Below, one piece after another: positions 8,076-17,121 of a DNA stretch of 64,000 bases (position 1 is its first letter; each line of letters opens with the position of its first letter). The stretch spans positions 4,440,874-4,504,873 of the forward strand of contig NZ_CP149574.1 in NCBI RefSeq assembly GCF_037890675.1. Reading direction: 5' to 3'. The position numbers and the translations under genes were made by a program. The DNA comes from Methylovirgula sp. 4M-Z18. GTDB taxonomy: Bacteria > Pseudomonadota > Alphaproteobacteria > Rhizobiales > Beijerinckiaceae. Under the pieces are notes generated by a model, which did no database searches, was not told where the DNA came from, and saw only the letters and a program-made list of their open reading frames with translations.

Positions 8076-8912
8076 CTACTCCGCCGCTTCTTCGCTCACC
8101 TCTTCGGCGCGTAAATCCTCGGGCCGCGGCATCGAAATGATGTTGTAGCCGGAATCGACGAAATGAATTTCGCCCGTCACGCCGTGCGACAGATCGCTCA
8201 GCAAATAAAGCGCCGAACCGCCGACATCCTCGATCGTCACCGAGCGGCGCAGCGGCGCGTGGGCGCGCTGGTAATTGTACATGGCGCGCGCTTCCGCGAT
8301 GCCGGCGCCTGCCAGCGTGCGGATGGGGCCGGCGGAAATCGCGTTCACGCGGATATTCTGCGGCCCGAGATCGCCGGCGAGATAACGCACGCTCGCCTCG
8401 AGCGCCGCTTTGGCAATGCCCATCACATTGTAATTCGGCATCACGCGCGTTGCGCCGCCATAGGTCAACGTCAACAGCGAACCGCCGTGCGGCATCAGCT
8501 TCTGCGCCCGCTGCGCGATCTCGGTGAAGGAGAAGGCCGAAATCACCATGGTGCGCGAGAAATTCTCGCGCGTGGTCGCGTCGATATAGCGGCCCTTCAA
8601 CTCGTTCTTGTCCGAAAAGCCGATCGCATGAACGACGAAATCGATTGTGCCCCAGGCCTTTTCGAGCTCGGCAAAGGCCGTGTCGACGCTGGCGATGTCT
8701 TCAACGTCGCAGGGAATGACCAAGGACGCGCCGAGACTTTCGGCCAAAGGTTTCACGCGTTTGCCAAGCGCCTCGCCCTGGTAGGTGAAGGCGAGTTCAG
8801 CGCCTTCGTCCGCCACCGCCTTGGCAATGCCCCAAGCGATCGAGTGATTGTTCGCCACCCCCATGATGAGGCCGCGCTTGCCGCGCATCAGACCTTTTTC
8901 GGATATGTTCAT
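8076..8912 (-). CDS. fabI: Enoyl-[acyl-carrier-protein] reductase (NADH)
   Basis: The 278-residue FabI performs the last reduction of each fatty acid elongation cycle. It has the FabI-type nucleotide stretch GLIMGVANNHSIAWGIA, the catalytic pair in YNVMGIAKAALE (Tyr and Lys six apart, as in FabI rather than common SDRs), VNAISAGPIRTLA, and a full C-terminus. It is the third gene of fabA-fabB-fabI, 15 bp after fabB, an arrangement typical of alphaproteobacteria making unsaturated fatty acids by the anaerobic route. Confidence 0.96.
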   Translation of the reverse strand: MNISEKGLMRGKRGLIMGVANNHSIAWGIAKAVADEGAELAFTYQGEALGKRVKPLAESLGASLVIPCDVEDIASVDTAFAELEKAWGTIDFVVHAIGFSDKNELKGRYIDATTRENFSRTMVISAFSFTEIAQRAQKLMPHGGSLLTLTYGGATRVMPNYNVMGIAKAALEASVRYLAGDLGPQNIRVNAISAGPIRTLAGAGIAEARAMYNYQRAHAPLRRSVTIEDVGGSALYLLSDLSHGVTGEIHFVDSGYNIISMPRPEDLRAEEVSEEAAE

Positions 8913-8927
8913 CGTTATGATTTCGCC

Positions 8928-10151
8928 TTATGCATCCATATGTTTGAAAATGAGCGTGGCGTTGGTGCCGCCGAAGCCGAAGGAATTGGAGAGGACCGCG
9001 CGCAGGGACACGTTGTCGCGCCGCTCGCGCAGGATCGGCATATCGGCAAAGTCCGGATCGAGCTCGTCGATATGCGCGCTTTCGCACATGAAGCCGTTCT
9101 GCATCATCAACAGCGAGTAGATCGCTTCCTGCACGCCGGTCGCGCCGAGCGAATGACCGGTGAGCGATTTCGTTGCCGAGATCGGCGGGCATTTCTCGCC
9201 GTTGCCGAACACCGTGCGGATCGCCTCGATCTCCTTGGCATCGCCGACCGGCGTCGAGGTCGCATGCGGATTGATGTAGTCGATCGGCGTCTTCACGGTC
9301 GCGAGCGCCTGCTTCATGCAGCGGATCGCGCCTTCGCCGGAAGGTGCGACCATATCGTAGCCGTCCGAAGTCGCGCCATACCCGACAAGCTCGGCATAGA
9401 TCTTGGCGCCGCGCGCCTTGGCATGCTCCAATTCCTCGAGCACGAGCACACCCGCGCCGCCGGCAATCACGAAGCCGTCGCGATTCTTGTCATAGGCGCG
9501 CGAGGCCACGGCTGGCGTCGCGTTGAAGTTCGACGACATCGCGGTCATGGCGTCGAACAGCACCGACAGGGTCCAGTCGAGCTCTTCGCAGCCGCCGGCG
9601 AACATCAGATCCTGCTTGCCCCATTGGATCATTTCATAGGCATTGCCGATGCAATGATTGGACGTCGCGCAGGCCGAGGAGATCGAATAATTGATGCCCT
9701 TGATCTTGAACCAGGTCGCAAGGGTCGCCGAGGCCGTCGACGACATGGCTTTCGGCACGGCAAAGGGGCCGACGCGCTTCGGGCCGGATTTGCGCGCAAT
9801 GTCGGCAGAATCGACCAAGGTTTTGGCCGAGGGGCCGCCCGAGCCCATGATGATGCCGGTGCGCTCATGCGAAACGAGTTCGGCGGGAAGATTGGCGTCG
9901 GCGATGGCCTGGTCCATGGCGACATGGTTCCAGGCTGTGCCTTGGGCGTGAAAGCGCAGCGCACGGCGGTCAAGCATCGTGCTCGGGTCGAGGGTCGGCG
10001 CGCCGTGCACCTGGCTGCGAAAGCCGAGTTCTGCGTATTTTTCGGCCCGCACGATGCCGGATTTGGCTTCCCGCAAACTCGCCAGCACTTCGTTCGTGTT
10101 GTTCCCGATGGACGACACGATGCCCATGCCGGTGACGACGACGCGTCTCAT
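8928..10151 (-). CDS. fabB: 3-oxoacyl-[acyl-carrier-protein] synthase I
   Basis: The 407-residue condensing enzyme starts [16 protein letters not shown]. The catalytic Cys lies in [12 protein letters not shown]; the two catalytic His occur in [11 protein letters not shown] and [11 protein letters not shown]; the protein ends with the [12 protein letters not shown] motif. Placed between fabA and fabI, it is the FabB type that extends cis-3-decenoyl-ACP rather than FabF. About 58 bp separate it from fabA. Confidence 0.96.
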   Translation of the reverse strand: MRRVVVTGMGIVSSIGNNTNEVLASLREAKSGIVRAEKYAELGFRSQVHGAPTLDPSTMLDRRALRFHAQGTAWNHVAMDQAIADANLPAELVSHERTGIIMGSGGPSAKTLVDSADIARKSGPKRVGPFAVPKAMSSTASATLATWFKIKGINYSISSACATSNHCIGNAYEMIQWGKQDLMFAGGCEELDWTLSVLFDAMTAMSSNFNATPAVASRAYDKNRDGFVIAGGAGVLVLEELEHAKARGAKIYAELVGYGATSDGYDMVAPSGEGAIRCMKQALATVKTPIDYINPHATSTPVGDAKEIEAIRTVFGNGEKCPPISATKSLTGHSLGATGVQEAIYSLLMMQNGFMCESAHIDELDPDFADMPILRERRDNVSLRAVLSNSFGFGGTNATLIFKHMDA

Positions 10152-10209
10152 ACTCTTCTCCTAAAATTCACGGCCGTGTATCGGCAAATCGGCATGACTC
10201 CCGATTTTT

Positions 10210-10725
10210 TCAAGCGGCTTCGGGCTTGAACAGACCCACGCGCATGTCCTTCGTCTCGTAGATTCGCTTCCCGTCAGCCTCGAGCCAACCGTCGGCGATC
10301 CCCAGCACCAGCTTGCCCTTGAAAATGCGCTTGAAATCGACGCCGTAAACCACTTTCTTGATGGTCGGCAGCACCTGATCGCTAAATTTCACCTCGCCGA
10401 CGCCGAGCGCCCGGCCGCGGCCCGGTAGACCGAGCCAACCGAGGAAAAAGCCGGTCATCTGCCACAGCGCATCGAGGCCGAGGCATCCCGGCATGACGGG
10501 ATCACCTTTGAAATGGCAGCCGAAGAACCACAGATCCGGCTTGATATCGAATTCGGCGCGCAGATGGCCCTTGCCATGGGCGCCGCCATCCTCGGAGATT
10601 TCGGTGATCCGATCGAACATCAGCATGGGGGGAAGCGGCAATTGCGCATTTCCCGGCCCGAACAATTCGCCGCGGCCGCAGGAGAGCAGATCTTCATAAG
10701 AAAACGCGGAACGCCGTTCGGCCAT
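10210..10725 (-). CDS. fabA: 3-hydroxydecanoyl-[acyl-carrier-protein] dehydratase/isomerase
   Basis: From the ATG at 10725, behind an AGGGG ribosome site, the protein has 171 residues, the normal FabA length. The hot-dog active site is present: His in [14 protein letters not shown] and Asp in CLGLDALWQ. It dehydrates 3-hydroxydecanoyl-ACP and isomerises the double bond to start unsaturated fatty acid synthesis. It is the first gene of fabA-fabB-fabI; the promoter should lie in 10726-10880. Confidence 0.96.
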   Translation of the reverse strand: MAERRSAFSYEDLLSCGRGELFGPGNAQLPLPPMLMFDRITEISEDGGAHGKGHLRAEFDIKPDLWFFGCHFKGDPVMPGCLGLDALWQMTGFFLGWLGLPGRGRALGVGEVKFSDQVLPTIKKVVYGVDFKRIFKGKLVLGIADGWLEADGKRIYETKDMRVGLFKPEAA

Positions 10726-10881
10726 ATTTACCCCTGTTCGTGTTCTTCCGGCGCGCCGGAGCTTTTGGTCATCGCGGCCTTCTAACACAGCCGACGGACG
10801 GCTGAAAGCCGTGTGATCGCCGATTGGCCCTTCGGGTAATGGGGAATGCCGGGTTTCGACAAAAATGCTAAAACGCCCAGG

Positions 10882-11886
10882 TCACGGCAAGGTCAAAAGT
10901 CCGGCAAATCCGTCCGCCGCGCCGAACGCCAGGCGCTTGCCGTCCTTGTCCCAGCACAGAGCCGTGATCTCGCCCGCGTCGGTGCCGACCTCCGGCGCCC
11001 GCACCAGGATTTCCGAGGCGTCGGTCAGACGGCACAGCATCAGCCAGCCGTCCTCATAGCCGATGGCAAGGACGAGCGCCTTGGGATGAAAGGCGATTTT
11101 CGAGACTTTGGCCGGACGCACGCCGCATTCGCGCGGCTGCTGGCCCATGGGGCCGCTTTTGGCTTGGAACGGCCAGATGATGCTGGCCTCGGCGCCGGAG
11201 GTCGCCAGCCAATTGCCGTCATGCGACCAGCTGAAGGAGCGCGGCTTTGAGGGATAGCCGGTCATCCGCATGTCCTGACGGTCGGCGACCCGCCAGCCAT
11301 GCAGGGCGTTTTCCTGCATCGAAGTCACCACAAAACGACCGTCCGGCGAGGTGGTCACATCGAGATGCGAGCCTTTCCAGGTCAAGGCTTCGGGCGCCGC
11401 CTTGGTGGCGGGAAACCAGAGCGACACGCCGTTATAATGGGAGGCTGCGAGACGGTAGCCCTTCGGCATGAAGGTCAGCCCTCGCACCGAGGAGGGCGCC
11501 TGCCATTCGGCGATCGTCCCTTTCGCATCGCGGGCACGAACGATCTTGCCGGCGCTCCACGCGCATTCGCCGCTGTCGCGCAACGCCAGCGCATCGATCC
11601 AGCGGCCTTTCTCGTCGGCGATGTCCTGGATGTCGCCGGAGACGCTCACGCTTACCACGCGGCCGTCATCGCCGCCGGTAACAAGACGCTGGCCGTCGCT
11701 CGCCGCTACCAGAATCGCCCCCTCCGCATGGGCCACGACCCGCTTTTCGTCGCCGATTTCGGCCAAGAGAACCTGGCCGTCCGCCAGTGCGAAGACGGGC
11801 GTGCGGCCAAGAAAGGCAGCCGCAACGACATGGGTGCCGGCGGCGATGGGAGCGACGTTTTGGGTGAGGGAGGAGGTTTGGGACAT
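10882..11886 (-). CDS. WD40-repeat protein linked to zinc GTPase
   Basis: The 334-residue protein consists of repeated 40-residue units with GH/WD-type ends (for example SWSHDGNWLATSGAEASIIWPF, FHPKALVLAIGYEDGWLMLC and ALCWDKDGKRLAFGAADG), predicting a seven-blade beta-propeller. The start is the ATG at 11886; a TTG at 11892 is also in frame. It has no signal peptide. In many Rhizobiales such a gene lies directly downstream of a COG0523 GTPase, as here, so it may act as a partner in metal allocation. No enzyme motif is seen. Confidence 0.82.
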   Translation of the reverse strand: MSQTSSLTQNVAPIAAGTHVVAAAFLGRTPVFALADGQVLLAEIGDEKRVVAHAEGAILVAASDGQRLVTGGDDGRVVSVSVSGDIQDIADEKGRWIDALALRDSGECAWSAGKIVRARDAKGTIAEWQAPSSVRGLTFMPKGYRLAASHYNGVSLWFPATKAAPEALTWKGSHLDVTTSPDGRFVVTSMQENALHGWRVADRQDMRMTGYPSKPRSFSWSHDGNWLATSGAEASIIWPFQAKSGPMGQQPRECGVRPAKVSKIAFHPKALVLAIGYEDGWLMLCRLTDASEILVRAPEVGTDAGEITALCWDKDGKRLAFGAADGFAGLLTLP

Positions 11887-11945
11887 GATCAACCGGAGAG
11901 CGGGCGTTTCGCCCGCTCATAAAGCAATTCTCGAATATTTGAAAT

Positions 11946-11985
11946 GGAGCGCCGGCCGACCTTGCGGGCGAGACGCCCGCGCTCC
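11946..11985. repeat. GC-rich palindromic intergenic element
   Basis: The element is bounded by GGAGCG and CGCTCC, with an inner stem GCGGGCG..CGCCCGC. A related short stem GAGCGGGC..GCCCGCTC lies next to it at 11898-11918. Both are in the gap between the WD40 gene and the GTPase gene. Such GGAGCGCGGGCG stems recur in Rhizobiales genomes; here they could also slow transcription between the genes. Confidence 0.6.
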
Positions 11986-11990
11986 GTTCA

Positions 11991-13025
11991 TCACGCGGCG
12001 CAGGCCAAGAAGCCCTTGCGGATCTCGTCTTCCTTCAGGTCGCGGCCGATGAAGACGATTTTCGACGTGCGCTTCTCGTCGGCGCGCCAGGGGCGCTGGG
12101 TGTCGCCGTCCAAAATCATATGCACGCCTTGGAAGACGAAGCGCCGCGGCTCGTCCTTGAAGGCGAGAATGCCCTTGGAGCGCAGAATCGACGGGCCGTC
12201 GCGCTGCACCAGATCGTTGATCCAGGGCATGAATTTTTCCGCATCGACATCGCCCTCGATCTCGAGCGCGACCGACTGCATGTCCTCGTCATGATAATGT
12301 TTGAGGCCGTGATGATGGTGGCCGTGATCATGGTCATGATGGTGGTGATGATCGTGATCGTGGTCGTGATCATGCTCGTCGGCGTGCAAGAACTCCGGCT
12401 CGATCTCGAGGATGCGGTCGAGATCGAACGCATTGCGGCCAAGCACCGCATCGAGCTCGACCTGCGCCTTCACCGTCTTGTGCAGCCGCGCATAGGGGTT
12501 GATGGCGCGAATGCGGGCCTCGACCTCGCGCAGCTCCTCAGGGCTTACGAGATCGGTCTTGTTGAGCAGGATCACATCGGCAAAGGCGATCTGGTTCTTC
12601 GCTTCGGGCGCGTCCTTGAGCCGTGCGGCCAGCCATTTGGCGTCGGCCACCGTCACGACGGCGTCGAGTCGCGCCGCGTTCTGCACATCGGTATCGACGA
12701 AGAAAGTCTGCGCGACCGGGGCCGGATCGGCCAAACCGGTGGTCTCGACGATGATGGCGTCGAACTTGCCCTTGCGCTTCATCAGGCCTTCGAGGATGCG
12801 GATGAGGTCGCCGCGCACGGTGCAGCAAATGCAGCCGTTGTTCATCTCGAACACTTCCTCATCGGCCCCGACGACGAGGTCGTTGTCAATGCCGATTTCG
12901 CCGAACTCATTGACGATCACCGCATATTTCTTGCCGTGCGGCTCGGACAGAATCCGGTTGAGCAAAGTGGTCTTGCCGGCGCCCAGATAACCAGTAAGCA
13001 CCGTGACGGGAATTTTGTCGGACAT
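11991..13025 (-). CDS. COG0523-family (CobW-like) GTPase, zinc-type, His-rich
   Basis: The 344-residue metal-chaperone GTPase has a P-loop TGYLGAGKTTLL at residues 11-22, the metal-binding CxCC motif (GCICC at 64-68), NKTDL as guanine specificity motif and the C-terminal CobW domain. Between the domains, around residues 215-250, lies a loop with more than 15 His and many Asp, a strong sign of zinc or related metal binding. Such proteins deliver metal to client enzymes under shortage. The WD40 gene follows on the same strand. No clear Zur operator was recognised in the 108 bp upstream. Confidence 0.92.
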   Translation of the reverse strand: MSDKIPVTVLTGYLGAGKTTLLNRILSEPHGKKYAVIVNEFGEIGIDNDLVVGADEEVFEMNNGCICCTVRGDLIRILEGLMKRKGKFDAIIVETTGLADPAPVAQTFFVDTDVQNAARLDAVVTVADAKWLAARLKDAPEAKNQIAFADVILLNKTDLVSPEELREVEARIRAINPYARLHKTVKAQVELDAVLGRNAFDLDRILEIEPEFLHADEHDHDHDHDHHHHHDHDHGHHHHGLKHYHDEDMQSVALEIEGDVDAEKFMPWINDLVQRDGPSILRSKGILAFKDEPRRFVFQGVHMILDGDTQRPWRADEKRTSKIVFIGRDLKEDEIRKGFLACAA

Positions 13026-13133
13026 GGCAACTCCAAGAGTCCTGAACGCGCCCCAACCGGGCGGTAGAGAGAATTTGTGCCTCTAATATGGCTTGCCGAG
13101 CGCCGATTGGAAGCCCTCGCCTAGGGTGAGGGC

Positions 13134-14720
13134 TTAAAACGGGTGGTACTGGTACAGCCAAGTCTCGGTCAGCACCCGATCGCCCGTCTTCAGGAAACAG
13201 CGCATTTCGACCGGATCCGAGCCGTCCACCGTCAAGTCGAATTGCGCGCGCCAATGGCCGGGAACGCCGTCCGGCACCGCCTCGGTAAAGACGTAGGAGA
13301 AGGTCCCGCGCGAGGCCGACAGCACGGCCTCGGGCTTCACGCCGAACGGGATGCTCTGCAGCGGGCCGCCGAGGAATTCGATCATGAATTTGCGCACGCC
13401 CTTCGGGCGCGGCTGGCCGGGCTGGCCGCCGTTGCCGAGGCGCGTCGCGGTGCAGATACCAAGGGTCACCGCCGGATAGGGCTCGCCGTCGAGCCAGAAC
13501 AGGCGGTATTTGAGATTGAAGGTCTGCCCAGCCGTGGCGGGTTCGGCCGGCACCCATTGGGCGACGATATTATCGTGGATCTCGTCGTCGGTCGGAATTT
13601 CGACCAATTGGACCGACCCTTTGCCCCAAGGCGCGAGCGGCTCGACCCACAGGCTCGGGCGGCGTTCGTAATGCACGCCATCCTGATAATGATCGAACGC
13701 GCGGTCCCGCTGCAGCAGGCCGAAACCGCGCGGGTTGATGTCCTGGAAGGCCGAGGCCATGATGCGGGGCGGATTGTTCAGCGGCCGCCACAAGCGCTCG
13801 CCCGAGCCCGTCCACATGGCCAGACCATCCGAATCGTGCACTTCGGGACGCCAGTCGATCGCCGTCGGCTTCATGGTTTCGGAGAACCAATACATCGAGG
13901 TCAGCGGTGCGATGCCGAAACGCGCGATATCGGCGCGCAAATTCAGCGATTGCTCGATCTCCATGATCACGCCCTTGCTGCGCGTCATCACGAAGCGGTA
14001 GGCGCCGGTCACCGACGGGCCGTCGAGCAAGGCGTAAACGGTGATCGAGCCGTCGTTTTTGCCCGGCTCGATGTAAAATTCGGTGAAATCCGGGAATTCT
14101 TCCGCCTTGCCGGCCACCGCGACATCGAGGGCAAGGCCGCGCGCCGACAGGCCGTATTGGTAAAGCTGGCCGATCGCCCGGAAATAGGACGCGCCGAGAA
14201 ACGCGACCCAATCGTTCTTGTGCCAGTCGAGACGCCCGTCGCGCGGCTCCTGGATACGGAAACCGGCGAAACCAGAGCCTTCCGGCAATTGCTTGGCCGG
14301 CGAATCGGCCGGCATGTCGAAATAATTCGCGCTGTAGATGATCCGGCGGCTCTGATTGCCCGTCACCACATTCATCCCCACGGCTTTTTTGAAGAATTTG
14401 CCGAGATGGAAGAACGTGACCGGATATTTGCCCGGACCGTTGGCGAACAGCGCCATTTCGGTGCGGTAATGGATCTTGCCGTGCGCCTCGTAATCGATCT
14501 TGTCGAGGATCTCTGGCGACGGTTTGTCCGGCCCGACGTAATCCTGCCTGGCCATGGCGGCCGCCCGCTCCTTGAGCACCTCGAAAGAAAACGGCGTGCT
14601 CGGCCCGAATTTCAGGCCCTCGGCCGCAAGCGCCGCCGTGCCGCCGGACGCGGCAAGGCCTGCGACGAAAGAGGCGCCCGCAGCTTTGATCAGATGACGG
14701 CGATCCATCGGCTCAGTCAT
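13134..14720 (-). CDS. opgD: Periplasmic glucan biosynthesis protein, OpgD/MdoD type
   Basis: The 528-residue protein belongs to the MdoG/OpgG family. It begins MTEPMDRRHLIKAAGASF, a twin-arginine signal typical of OpgD, with a hydrophobic segment ending near residue 30. The family's N-terminal beta-sandwich with SYFRAIG.YGLSARGLA and C-terminal immunoglobulin-like domain are complete. It acts in the periplasm on osmoregulated periplasmic glucans. A second family member is at 30293-31909. A small membrane protein gene lies upstream on the same strand. Confidence 0.9.
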   Translation of the reverse strand: MTEPMDRRHLIKAAGASFVAGLAASGGTAALAAEGLKFGPSTPFSFEVLKERAAAMARQDYVGPDKPSPEILDKIDYEAHGKIHYRTEMALFANGPGKYPVTFFHLGKFFKKAVGMNVVTGNQSRRIIYSANYFDMPADSPAKQLPEGSGFAGFRIQEPRDGRLDWHKNDWVAFLGASYFRAIGQLYQYGLSARGLALDVAVAGKAEEFPDFTEFYIEPGKNDGSITVYALLDGPSVTGAYRFVMTRSKGVIMEIEQSLNLRADIARFGIAPLTSMYWFSETMKPTAIDWRPEVHDSDGLAMWTGSGERLWRPLNNPPRIMASAFQDINPRGFGLLQRDRAFDHYQDGVHYERRPSLWVEPLAPWGKGSVQLVEIPTDDEIHDNIVAQWVPAEPATAGQTFNLKYRLFWLDGEPYPAVTLGICTATRLGNGGQPGQPRPKGVRKFMIEFLGGPLQSIPFGVKPEAVLSASRGTFSYVFTEAVPDGVPGHWRAQFDLTVDGSDPVEMRCFLKTGDRVLTETWLYQYHPF

Positions 14721-14784
14721 GATTGTCCTTGCAATGCAGAGTCTTAAGGGCGAGAGGCGGCCGGTCGAACCGTCCTGCTAAAGA

Positions 14785-15021
14785 TCAGTCGAAAATGGGT
14801 TCGTGCCGGATCGCAGTGCGCAGGAAATAATAGAGCGCGACGAGACCGAGCAGCGCAAAAGAGATTTCGCAGATATGGCTCAAGGTCGGGCCAAGCTGAA
14901 ACATGCCGCCCAAGGCCCAGCCCGCCGCCCAGGCGGCGCCGACGAATTCGGTTCCCACCAGGAAAAACAGGGCAATGATGGTCCGCATGTTGCGCCAGAT
15001 GATCGTCCTGCCACCAGCCAA
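14785..15021 (-). CDS. Small membrane protein, unknown function
   Basis: The 78-residue protein has two hydrophobic segments, about residues 12-38 and 52-70. The start is a TTG at 15021, chosen because an AGGAG site stands eight bases upstream in the right frame. A longer alternative frame from an ATG upstream is out of frame with the hydrophobic segments and is not preferred. It is 64 bp upstream of opgD, so the pair may be one unit, and a membrane role near glucan synthesis is possible. No known domain was recognised. Confidence 0.65.
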   Translation of the reverse strand: MAGGRTIIWRNMRTIIALFFLVGTEFVGAAWAAGWALGGMFQLGPTLSHICEISFALLGLVALYYFLRTAIRHEPIFD

Positions 15022-15130
15022 GGGGAAACTCCTGTTTCATTTTAATTCCCTGGCACTATAGCATAGCGGGAATCCGTGCAAGGGAGGGGCTTAAAAACCG
15101 CAGTATCTGCGTCTGCGGTATAGCCCCGTT

Positions 15131-16747
15131 TTGCCGACAAATTTGGACGTGAACGTGACCGACACGCATACTTTCGGAAAGGCCGCCGTCGCGGCCCCCC
15201 ATCGACTTGCCTCCGAAGCCGGCCTCGCCATTCTGCAAGAAGGCGGTAACGCCCTGGAGGCGATGGTGGCCATGGCCGCAACCATCGCCGTGGTCTATCC
15301 GCACATGAACGGGATCGGCGGTGACGCCTTTTGGCTCATCCACGCGCCGGGCAGCAAAGTGCACTATATCGAGGCCTGCGGCCCCGCTGGCGCGCTGGCG
15401 ACGGTCGAGCGCTACCGCAAGCTGGAGTTGGACCGCATTCCCGTGCGTGGCCCGCACGCCGCATTGACGGTGCCGGGGGCGATCGGCGGCTGGATTCAGG
15501 CGCTCGACATGGCGCAGGCGCGCGGCGGGCGGCTGCCGCTCAAGGACTTGCTGTCGCATGCAGCTGAGCAGGCGCGGAAAGGTTGCCCGGTCTCACCATC
15601 CGAAGCACGCTATCCCACCGACGAATGGGAGAGCCTTGTAAGCGCACCGGGCTTTCGCGAGACGTTCCTGATCGACGGCAAGGTCCCGGACGCCGGCACG
15701 GTGCGGCATTATCCGGCCCTCGGCGCGACGCTGGACCAACTGGCCCATGCCGGGCTTGCCGATTTCTACCGCGGCGACGTCGCGCGCGAGCTTGCGGCCG
15801 ATCTGGAGAAGATCGGCTCGGCCGTCACGCGCGAGGATCTGCGCCGCTACGAAGCCTGCTGGCGCGCGCCGCTCACCCTGCGGCAAAAGGATATTTCGCT
15901 CTACAATTCGCCGCCGCCGACGCAAGGGCTCGCGAGCCTCATCCTACTCGGCATTTTCGCCCGGCTCAAAAAAGACGGCGGTCCCGACTCCTTCGCCCAT
16001 ACGCACGGCTTGATCGAGGCGACCAAGCGCGCCTATGCGATCCGCGACCGCGTCTGCATCGATTTTGCGCATTTGGTGGAAGATCCCAAATCCCTTCTCA
16101 CCGCGGACAGCTTAGGCCAGGAGGCCGAAATGATCGACATGTCGCGCACGGCCAGCGTGCCGGTGCGGCCCCACAAAGGCGACACGATCTGGATGGGCGC
16201 GATCGGCGCCGACGGCCTGGCCGTCTCCTATATCCAATCGATCTATTGGGAATATGGCTCGGGCTGCGTGTTGCCGCGCACCGGCGTGCTGATGCAGAAC
16301 CGCGGCATGTCTTTCTCGCTTGATCCGCAGGCGCTGAACACGCTGCGTCCGGGACGGCGGCCGTTCCACACGCTCAACCCGCCGCTCGCCCTGTGCGATG
16401 ACGGTCGTGTGATCTCGTATGGCTCGATGGGCGGCGACGGACAGCCGCAATTCCAGGCGCAGATTCTGTCGCGCTACTTAAGCGGAACCAATGTCGCCGC
16501 CGCGCTCGACGCGCCGCGGTTTCTCTACGGCCGCACCTGGGGCGCGGACAGCTTCTCGGTCAAACTCGAAAGCCGGTTCGAGTCCGGTGTCGCGCGCGCC
16601 TTGGCGCGGGCCGGACACGAGATCGAATATTCGCCGCATGCCTATGCCGACATGTTCGGCCATGCCGGCATGCTGGTGCGTCACCCAAATGGCCGCATCG
16701 ACGCGGCGCACGACCCGCGCGCGGACGGCACCGCGCTCGGTCTCTAA
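15131..16747 (+). CDS. Gamma-glutamyltransferase-family Ntn hydrolase
   Basis: The 538-residue protein is of GGT type. It has the conserved start of the fold (ASEAGLAILQEGGNALEAMVA), the NGIGGDAFWL loop, and the autocleavage Thr352 in HKGDTIWMGAIGADG. The usual THxS pattern of classic GGT is replaced by GDTIW, as in a distinct branch whose substrate is uncertain. No signal peptide is evident, so a cytoplasmic place is likely, unlike periplasmic GGT. The start is uncertain: a TTG at 15131 is the first of several TTG/GTG options and no clear ribosome site was found. Confidence 0.85.
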   Translation: MPTNLDVNVTDTHTFGKAAVAAPHRLASEAGLAILQEGGNALEAMVAMAATIAVVYPHMNGIGGDAFWLIHAPGSKVHYIEACGPAGALATVERYRKLELDRIPVRGPHAALTVPGAIGGWIQALDMAQARGGRLPLKDLLSHAAEQARKGCPVSPSEARYPTDEWESLVSAPGFRETFLIDGKVPDAGTVRHYPALGATLDQLAHAGLADFYRGDVARELAADLEKIGSAVTREDLRRYEACWRAPLTLRQKDISLYNSPPPTQGLASLILLGIFARLKKDGGPDSFAHTHGLIEATKRAYAIRDRVCIDFAHLVEDPKSLLTADSLGQEAEMIDMSRTASVPVRPHKGDTIWMGAIGADGLAVSYIQSIYWEYGSGCVLPRTGVLMQNRGMSFSLDPQALNTLRPGRRPFHTLNPPLALCDDGRVISYGSMGGDGQPQFQAQILSRYLSGTNVAAALDAPRFLYGRTWGADSFSVKLESRFESGVARALARAGHEIEYSPHAYADMFGHAGMLVRHPNGRIDAAHDPRADGTALGL

Positions 16748-16757
16748 CGACGTGCGC

Positions 16758-16955
16758 TCAGCCTTGCCGCTCGCGCAACGCCTCCTCGATCTTCTGATCG
16801 GTCCTGTACTGGCTCAGGGCATAGACCGCCCAAATGGTCGCCGGAATCCAGCCGATCAGCGTGATCTGCAGAATGAGGCACACAAGCCCCGAGAAAGGCC
16901 GGCCGATGGTGAAAAACGTCAGCCACGGCAAAAGGAAGGCTATGATCAGTCGCAT
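16758..16955 (-). CDS. Pmp3/YqaE-family small membrane protein
   Basis: From the ATG at 16955 the protein has 65 residues with two membrane segments: LIIAFLLPWLTFF and GLVCLILQITLIGWIPATIWAVYA. The PWLTFFTIGRPFSG and GWIPATIWA segments match the Pmp3 (UPF0057) family, linked with membrane potential and stress tolerance. A ten-residue upstream extension is open but lacks the family pattern. It converges with the GGT-like gene, ten bp apart. Confidence 0.88.
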   Translation of the reverse strand: MRLIIAFLLPWLTFFTIGRPFSGLVCLILQITLIGWIPATIWAVYALSQYRTDQKIEEALRERQG

Positions 16956-17121
16956 GGGGCGTCCTTCTTGAGGCTCATCGTGCACACATAAGCGCGCCGG
17001 CCTCGCCGTTCAACGGCGGCTCCAGACGCCTATCGGTTTGATAGATGCGATTCATCACAAAGATTTGATGGAAAACGCAAGGTCTGCCCCACATACTGCC
17101 GCCGTTCTCGGGGAGATCTTC

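Noticed and set aside
8163-10229. Long plus-strand open frame of 688 codons over fabI-fabB
   Set aside because: It is the antisense of two well-identified genes in high-GC DNA, with an Arg/His-rich composition and no domain.
12300-12375. Short tandem repeat of GAT/CAT-type units
   Set aside because: It encodes the His/Asp-rich metal loop of the GTPase and is not a separate repeat element.
12120-13067. Plus-strand open frame opposite the zinc GTPase
   Set aside because: Its Met/Val-rich repeat is only the reverse of the His-rich loop codons.
15092-15115. Small palindrome CCGCAG..CTGCGG before the GGT-like gene
   Set aside because: Too short to call an operator or riboswitch; noted only as part of the divergent promoter region.
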